In this document: positions 58,041 through 64,000 of the stretch, in pieces
Numbering within the stretch: the first letter of the stretch is position 1
How the letters are laid out: the number at the start of each line of letters is the position of its first letter
Assembly (NCBI GenBank): GCA_036346405.1
Contig: CM070546.1
Span: forward strand, 107,886,826-107,950,825
From: Phyllostachys edulis
Taxonomy: Eukaryota > Streptophyta > Magnoliopsida > Poales > Poaceae
Direction of reading: 5' to 3'
Length of the DNA: 64,000 nucleotides
Made by a program: the position numbers and the translations under genes
The notes under the pieces: generated by a model
The model's input: only the letters and a program-made list of their open reading frames with translations
Told to the model about the DNA's origin: nothing
Database searches by the model: none

Positions 58041-59262
58041 GGGTAGATTGACTATATATTTAGGGGAGATGTTGTCTATTTTGTACAAATCTATCCATTA
58101 TCGTCGGATTACTCTCACGTATATTTTTGTCCATTGTTCATCTACTCGTATTTGCTATTGCTAATTGCTTGTGTTATTCTCGCTTCCTAGTTTTATTGAT
58201 TAGGCCATTGGATTGCTCGACAACACTGGTTATTCAACACGTTATCAGCACAACAAATCTACAAGGCCACGGTATATCGTCGAGTTTAATCGACATCCCT
58301 ACTTCTAGTAGCTAGTTTAATTTCATAGATCATTCGTGTCTAGATTGCTTTACTTTTTGTTTGCACGATGTCCCTCTCGTTTTTACGCCTTTACACCCGA
58401 ACATGTGCCGCGTCCGCTTCTGTCCCCGCACCTGGCGCTGCCGAGCTCGCAGCCAGGCGAGCTCCCACCACCTTCGCTGTTGCGCCCGCAAGCGCCGCTC
58501 GGCCCAACCCGCCGCTGTGTCCTCTCGCCGAATCGAGTCATCACGCCGCCGCCGAGCAGGCAGCACGGCTGCGCCGCCATAGCCGTTCGCGCACGCACGC
58601 ATCGCGAATCGCCTCCCGCCGCGCCGCGCCGCGCCTGAACGCGCTTCGCGCTACCGTTCGCCACGCCGTGTCCCGCCAACACTGGCCGCGCCACCTCCAC
58701 CGAACACCACCGGCCCGCACGTCGATACGCGATCCGCCGCCCAGCGCTCGCGCTCGCACGCGCGACGCGGGCTGCCGTCGCTGAAGATGGGCTCGGGCGC
58801 CGCTGCCGCACACAAGAGGTAGGGTTTCTCACCAGTTTGTGGGGCACACAGGCCCTAGGCCGAGTAGAGAGATGGGCCGGACGGGAGTATGGCCCAATAG
58901 GGCAAGACGAGCCAATCGAATCCGGTCCAAACTGCGGAAAAGAAATCGGGAAAACAAAAAAAAAATAAAACGGCACGTTTGGAAGTTTAGCGGAAAACCC
59001 CTCTAACTTATCAGAAATTACGGAAATAACATGCAGTTTAAGGAGATCGACATATTACAGAGATTTTTCGGTTATAATGTATATTTGCAGAATAACCCAT
59101 CGGGGATCTGGTTTTTGCACTGGAGTATGGAAATTATAAAGTTTTAATAACTTAAACCCTAGGGTTGAGGTTAATTACTTTAAGGTAAAATTGGCTACAA
59201 GACACATAAATTTTGTGTCTTTAGCTAGCAGACACAAAAAAACATGGCTATGCCAGAAGATA
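58041..59262. other. Intergenic, GC-rich block with no recognised gene
   Basis: 58360-58790 is very GC-rich and open in several frames on both strands, Arg/Ala/Pro-rich, with no domain. It may be a 5' UTR or promoter-like fragment. 58970-59230 is AT-rich, with a small hairpin (AGACACA ... TGTGTCT) near 59201-59222. Confidence 0.4.
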
Positions 59263-59263
59263 C

Positions 59264-60316
59264 TCAAATTTTGTTGATGTTGGTTCTCGGACAAAGAGGC
59301 GAGTATTATATTATTATCCGTTGTGAGAGAAGAGAAAAAGCACGTGAAATATCGATTTTGCCCTTCCAGCCTCCTTTCCTATTATTTCTTCTCTTCCCGT
59401 CTTCCCCTTCGACGGCGTCGCCTCCTGCCTCCTCGGGCTGCCCCTACACCGCCTCGCTGTCGCCTCCTGCCTCCGGTCGTGCCACCGCCGTCGCCCTTCT
59501 TGCCACCGCGCTGTCCAGGCCGCCGACCATCATCTTCGAGTTCCACCGCCACTGCCATTGGAACCGAGGGAAGCTCATCGCCCCGTCGCTTCAAGCATGT
59601 TCCTTCCTATATAAAACATGCACTAGGATCGCATCGCCCTCCTCTTCGTTTTTCCCCCAAACCCCAATCTCTACCTCGTCGTCGTTCGATCGGAATGCAC
59701 TGTGCCTCTTTCTTTTTCCTCTCCGGCCATCGCCCTCGCCCTGATCTCCCTCTCCAGTGAGCATCTTCCAAATTCTTTCGCGTCACGCCATGTTCCCAAT
59801 CTCCCTCTACCTTTTCCCCATCTTGGTTCGGCCAACCTGTTGCCACCACCCTCTTCCCCGATGCCGACCGATGCCGCCCCGTCGCCACCGACCACCTTCG
59901 GGCCTCCCGTATGACCCGGTGACCTCCCCTCTCCGTCGTCGTGCTAACTCCCTGAGACAAGATCGCCGAATAGCGCCGCCATCGCCGCCTGCATCACTGT
60001 TATTACCCAGCTACGCTAAGCCGGCTGTCAGGCGCCCTAGCCCACGACGCCACCTCCAATCGCCTCCTGGGGACCCCTCCAACCCATTTTGGTTGTCGCC
60101 CGCAACTCCCACACCGGCGCCGTCATTTAGAACCAACCGTCGCCTCCCCTGTTTTCTCTCTGAAGTTCAACTCTATTTCCTTCACATGGGCCCTACTCAT
60201 CATAGAGGGGAGAGGGAATGGTATATATGTTATTTTGTAGTGTTTATCTCTCTGAAACAAAGGATAATAATATAATATCCGCCTCGGTGTGTGAGAGCCA
60301 ATATCCACAATTTGAG
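59264..60316. mobile_element. Terminal-inverted-repeat element, about 1.05 kb, possible gene-capturing MULE
   Basis: ACTCAAATTTTGTTGATGTTGG at the left end and ACTCAAATTGTGGATATTGG at the right end (minus strand) are inverted repeats. They share GAGGCGAGTATTATATTATTATCC / GAGGCGGATATTATATTATTATCC further in, so the TIRs are about 75 bp. The GC-rich interior (59360-60150) is open in several frames without a known domain. The right end is abutted by an LTR starting at 60317, so the target duplication cannot be read and the superfamily is uncertain. Confidence 0.6.
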
Positions 60317-62483
60317 TGTAACATCCCAAAAATCCCAATTTTGGGAAAGTATAATGAAAATAAGTAAGAGAATAATTCTAAACATGCTTTTGCATGGAAA
60401 AAAAATTTAGCATTAATTTTTGCGCTTTTGTATAAATCAAACAATGGAATTTCATGCAAACAACAACTTGTAAGAATTTTTGAAAACATCACAAAGCATA
60501 TAAAATCCTGTAAAATTTATATAAGAAACTACACAGTGTCATAAGCCCTCACAAAAAATTTCATAAATTTTGGAGCCAGATTGATAGGTTTACTAATTCA
60601 GCAAATACTCTGCTAGTTTCAGGAAAAAAAAATCTAAAAACTGATTCAAATTCCCGCTGAACCTTTTGCGCCGAATCTGAGCCAGCCCAAAATCGCTTGT
60701 CCGCTCTAGCCCGCGCCAACGCTCACTCACCTACTCTCTCTGACGTGTGGGCCCCACCCGTCAGGGCCCTTCACCCACCTCACTCCCTCGCCTGCTCGCC
60801 ACCGCACTAGGGCACCCTCGCCAGCTCTGCCACTCCCCCGCTATTTTCAATCACCACCCACCGTTTTACGCCTAGCTATCCCGTCACCTCCGCCAGCGCC
60901 CGCCCATGCTAGCTACTCCATTCATGGAGCCTTATTCCTGCGCTGGCGGCGAGACCAAGAACAGACCGCGAGTTTCTCACGCTGTCGCCGTCGTCTCATC
61001 GTTTTTCTCGTGCGTTTGTCCTAGCTACTTAAGCTCTAGAGCGCGCACTGTCATCCTCAACTCGCCCACAATCCATTTTGCGCAAACCCGAGCTTCATCA
61101 ATCCTTGGTTTCGTGGGAATGTTTACGTCCTTCTCGATGGCAGTGAGCACGCCTCTGCACCATTCCTACTCCGGCGAGCTTCCTCACCCAAGACGCCCTT
61201 GTCATTCTGATCATCTTGCATCACTCATCCCTCTTCTTTGCTTAACGCAGCCTCGGAAGTCCCGTAGCTTGATTGCATTGGCTTTCATTCTCAGCTTCGG
61301 CGCGCACCTGATTTCGCCAGCACGTTCCCGTCGCTCCGGTGAGTTCGAGCTCAATCCGAGTGCATCACAACGTGTTCCATACACCACTGATGATATTCCC
61401 TCACTCAATGGAGGCAAACTCACCCCAAATCCAGGCTTCACCCTCATTTTCCACATTCCCAGCCGCCGTCGCCATTTCTGTTCTTCTTCAAAGCCCGGTG
61501 ATCCTTGAGCCGATTCCCTGCGTTTACATCATCTCAAGCACCTTAGTAACCTAACGTGACACTCTTTGTAGCACCTTCGGTGCTGTGGTGAGCTGCCGTC
61601 ATGGACGTCCTCTGCGTCATCACTGCTCGTCATCGACAAGCCGTTCCAGAGCCTCCCGGCCTCATCTTCTGCACCCTTGTGGTCGTGGTGAGTCCCCGAT
61701 CCTGATATGCGCATCAATTCGCTGTGGGCGAGTCATTAGTATGATTTACCCTTCAGCCACCTATAGTGTCGCCGCGGTTGTAGGCCGTCGGCACGCCTCC
61801 AGTGACCCTAGGTCCCCGTGCCCGACCCATTAGCATCGCCTGGACTCACCGAGTCCAGTACGCCACTCCTTTAGCCCAGGGAATGCCTCCTACACGTAGT
61901 GCATTACAAACCCGAGGCGTACCGCCGCCGTACCGTCGATTTCGTCTGCCTTCACCTCCCTTACCGACGCATTTACCCCCTCTTCCCATTTTCGGGCTTC
62001 CCCGAGCCTTTACGCGCGTGCCTCGCCGCCGGCGAGCTACTCCCCCTCTCGGCCAAGCGCGCGCCTAGCTCCTTTCTTTCTCTCTCTCTCCGACTAGTGG
62101 GACCCACCTAGTTGATGATTAGTTTAACACAAATGACAATGATTAAGAGTACTAAGAGTATGACATGTGGGACAAGTTGGAAAGATAATAAAAAATATAA
62201 TTTTAAACGTGTTTAGTAAATAAGTCACTAACATGTGGGACCACGCACTATTCTCGGTTTTAAGAACACGTTTTAAAACCTGGGAGACTGACATGTGAAC
62301 CCCAGCTGTCAGTTAATTAAAATCAGAAATAGGTTTAATCATTAGTTAATAAATAATAAGTCTATGACATGTAGGACCACCTCTGGTTTACAAATAAAAT
62401 CAAGAAAATGAAAATACGAATCATTGACAAGTAGACACAACATGTAAGTTAATAAAAATTTAGAAAAATATGAAAGTCGCTGT
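60317..62483 (+). mobile_element. Gypsy-type LTR, 5' part, interrupted by another LTR
   Basis: It starts TGTAACATCCCAAAAATCCC and is homologous to the fragment at 26693-28440. It breaks off at 62483, where an LTR in the opposite orientation begins. The GC-rich middle has open frames (e.g. 60906-61508) that are compositional, not a known protein. Confidence 0.7.
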
Positions 62484-64000
62484 CGGGACCAAAAAAATAC
62501 AATTCTGGGCCCTCTGTGTATACTGCACTAGTTCAGGATCACGCTAGTGCACACGGTGGCAACATAAGTGAAATATCATTTCTATATAGAAAGACGACTA
62601 ATAAATAGGCAAATAACAATAAATATTAGAGTAAAGACCTTAATGTCAAAGCTTACAATTAATGCCTCAGAAGGTGAATAACTCAAATAAGCTGCAGCGG
62701 AACATAACAGAATAACTTCAGTGAAGTCCATCCATATGCCCACAGGCAATCAGCTGGGGTAGCGCGACCAAGTTCTCCACGATCCTTGAAGTAAACCTTG
62801 TTGACTGACGATTTCTTCACCTTTGCTTGATTGATTAAAGCAAGCATGAGTACACAACCATACTCGCAAGTCATACCACAGAAATGCAATTATACATGAT
62901 GGCTTATTCCAAAGGAATGACTTCTGTGGTTATTTGCAGAAATGCAACATTTGCAATTGAATACGAATAATAGATTGAAAGCATAATTCAAAACAAATAA
63001 ACAATATTAATTTAACAGTTTGTTTTCACAAAGACACATAGCCTAATCAAGTTATTCACATAGCCATATTACTTAAATCACACAGCTGTCCCTTCCCAAT
63101 TATTTTATGAAAATCTACCCCTCGTGTGAAATCCCCGAGCATATCCATGACCGCGGACGCGGCTATTCAAATAGATTGATTTACACTCTGCAGAGTTTGT
63201 ACACTTTACCCACACGATACAACTAGTGTAGCTAGCACTAATCATAACAAAACTTTTCAGAGATTTCATCTCAACATTGACACTCCCAGTATGCTTACGA
63301 ACCGTCACACCAAGCCTTACAATGATTGGTACGACACACTTGTTGATCGGGAAGCGGCGAACAAATCCATGATGTGACTACTTGGTAGCACACCACCACC
63401 CATACAACACAGCCTAACCTACTACCTAAGTAATCAATGTCAAGAATTCATAACTTACTAAGTTAGGCCCGTCCCATAACAGGCATGTGGTCGTACAGTA
63501 AGGCTCAGTTCAATGGCGCACAAAGTTAAGTCCTTTATTGACCAAGGCAAGACTTCCAATTTCTAACTAAGACACACAGATTATTATGACACACAGATTA
63601 ATATTCCTATTCACACAGCCACCAGTTCACCCAGTATCCACCACTTGCCTTAGTCCAAATCTTTTCCCACCCTGTTGGTTAAGTGCAACATATGCCATCA
63701 ACGAGTAATAGCACACAGTTTTATCACATAGTTCCATAATCGCTTAGTCAAGTTGATAATTGCAACTTACATGAAATGATGACTCCTAGCATGACTAAGC
63801 AAAATAATCGTATCTAACCAACCCACGTTGGTGCTACGATATTACCAACTAAATAAACCAATCTAGGGTGACAAAAGGTTATGACATAACAAATAGATAA
63901 GGTGGATATAACAAATGGTATTAATAACTACACCCAAAAGCATTTAAATAAATACTTAAAGTAAATGCAATAAATTGAATCTAAGTAGTTTTAGAAAACT
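62484..64000 (-). mobile_element. Gypsy-type LTR (3' end, minus orientation), runs off the window
   Basis: It begins TGTCGGGACCAAAAAAATAC, which is the inverse of a GGTCCCGACA LTR end, and aligns with the start of the solo LTR at 16998. Shared blocks include GGGCCCTCTGTGTAT/GGACCCTCTGTGTAT, CATATGCCCACAGGCAATC/AATATGCCCACAGGCAATCG and CTACCCCTC-TGTGAAATC. It is inserted in the LTR at 60317-62483. The rest of the element is outside the window. Confidence 0.75.

Noticed and set aside
58361..58976. GC-rich frames of 70-197 codons near 58.4-59.0 kb
   Set aside because: They are open on both strands, Arg/Ala/Pro-rich, and have no domain or start context. Treated as compositional.

Overview
This is a 64 kb plant nuclear window, almost certainly from a grass (Poaceae). 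The evidence is Tourist-like MITEs with TTA target duplications, a CACTA element with arrays of the grass motif TTTGCCGAGTG, a SIRE/Maximus-type Copia element, very long Tekay/Del-type LTRs that start TGTAACATCCC and end in GGTCCCGACA, and one GC-rich five-exon host gene with grass-style exon composition. The species cannot be named from sequence alone. Nothing bacterial, organellar or viral is evident.

Layout. 1-3.28 kb is the end of a CACTA-type element carrying exon-like host fragments on the minus strand, one of them Exo70-like. 3.67-4.02 kb is a Tourist-like MITE. 4.09-9.77 kb is a Mutator-like element (MULE) with another MULE (5.33-9.15 kb) inserted in it; the inner one carries a gene for a small GRF-finger-like protein with tandemly repeated exons. 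10.58-10.91 kb is another MITE. 11.2 to about 22 kb is a decayed large MULE: a plant-mobile-domain gene on the plus strand faces a MURA-type transposase and a GRF-finger gene on the minus strand, and the transposase is split by a 3.4 kb solo LTR. 22.8-25.7 kb holds minisatellites and a truncated L1-type LINE. 25.9-26.4 kb is a MULE-derived MITE, and 26.7-28.4 kb a piece of a long Gypsy-type LTR.

29.33-32.08 kb holds the only gene that looks intact: a secreted bark-storage-protein-like member of the nucleoside phosphorylase/MTA-SAH nucleosidase superfamily, 364 residues in five exons, with a TATA box and a 63 bp tandem duplication in its promoter.

32.7-53.1 kb is a three-level nest, each level with its own target-site duplication. 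A small MULE (TSD AAAAAGCTA) was hit by a CACTA element (putative TSD ACC), whose second gene was hit by a SIRE-type Copia element (TSD TTACC). The Copia locus is rearranged: its left LTR has TSD copies on both sides like a solo LTR, is followed by a duplicated 261 bp piece of right-hand CACTA flank, and then joins straight into the middle of pol. 54.1-58.0 kb is a complete but degraded PIF/Harbinger element. 59.26-60.32 kb is a terminal-inverted-repeat element, followed by two nested Gypsy-type LTRs in opposite orientation that run off the window.

The TE genes are nearly all broken, several by glutamine or arginine codons turned to stop codons in a way that fits C-to-T change. The most distinctive biology is the MULE family at 5-22 kb, where a transposase travels with a plant-mobile-domain protein and a GRF-finger protein whose C-terminal half is built from a variable number of phase-0 exon-intron units of about 200 bp.
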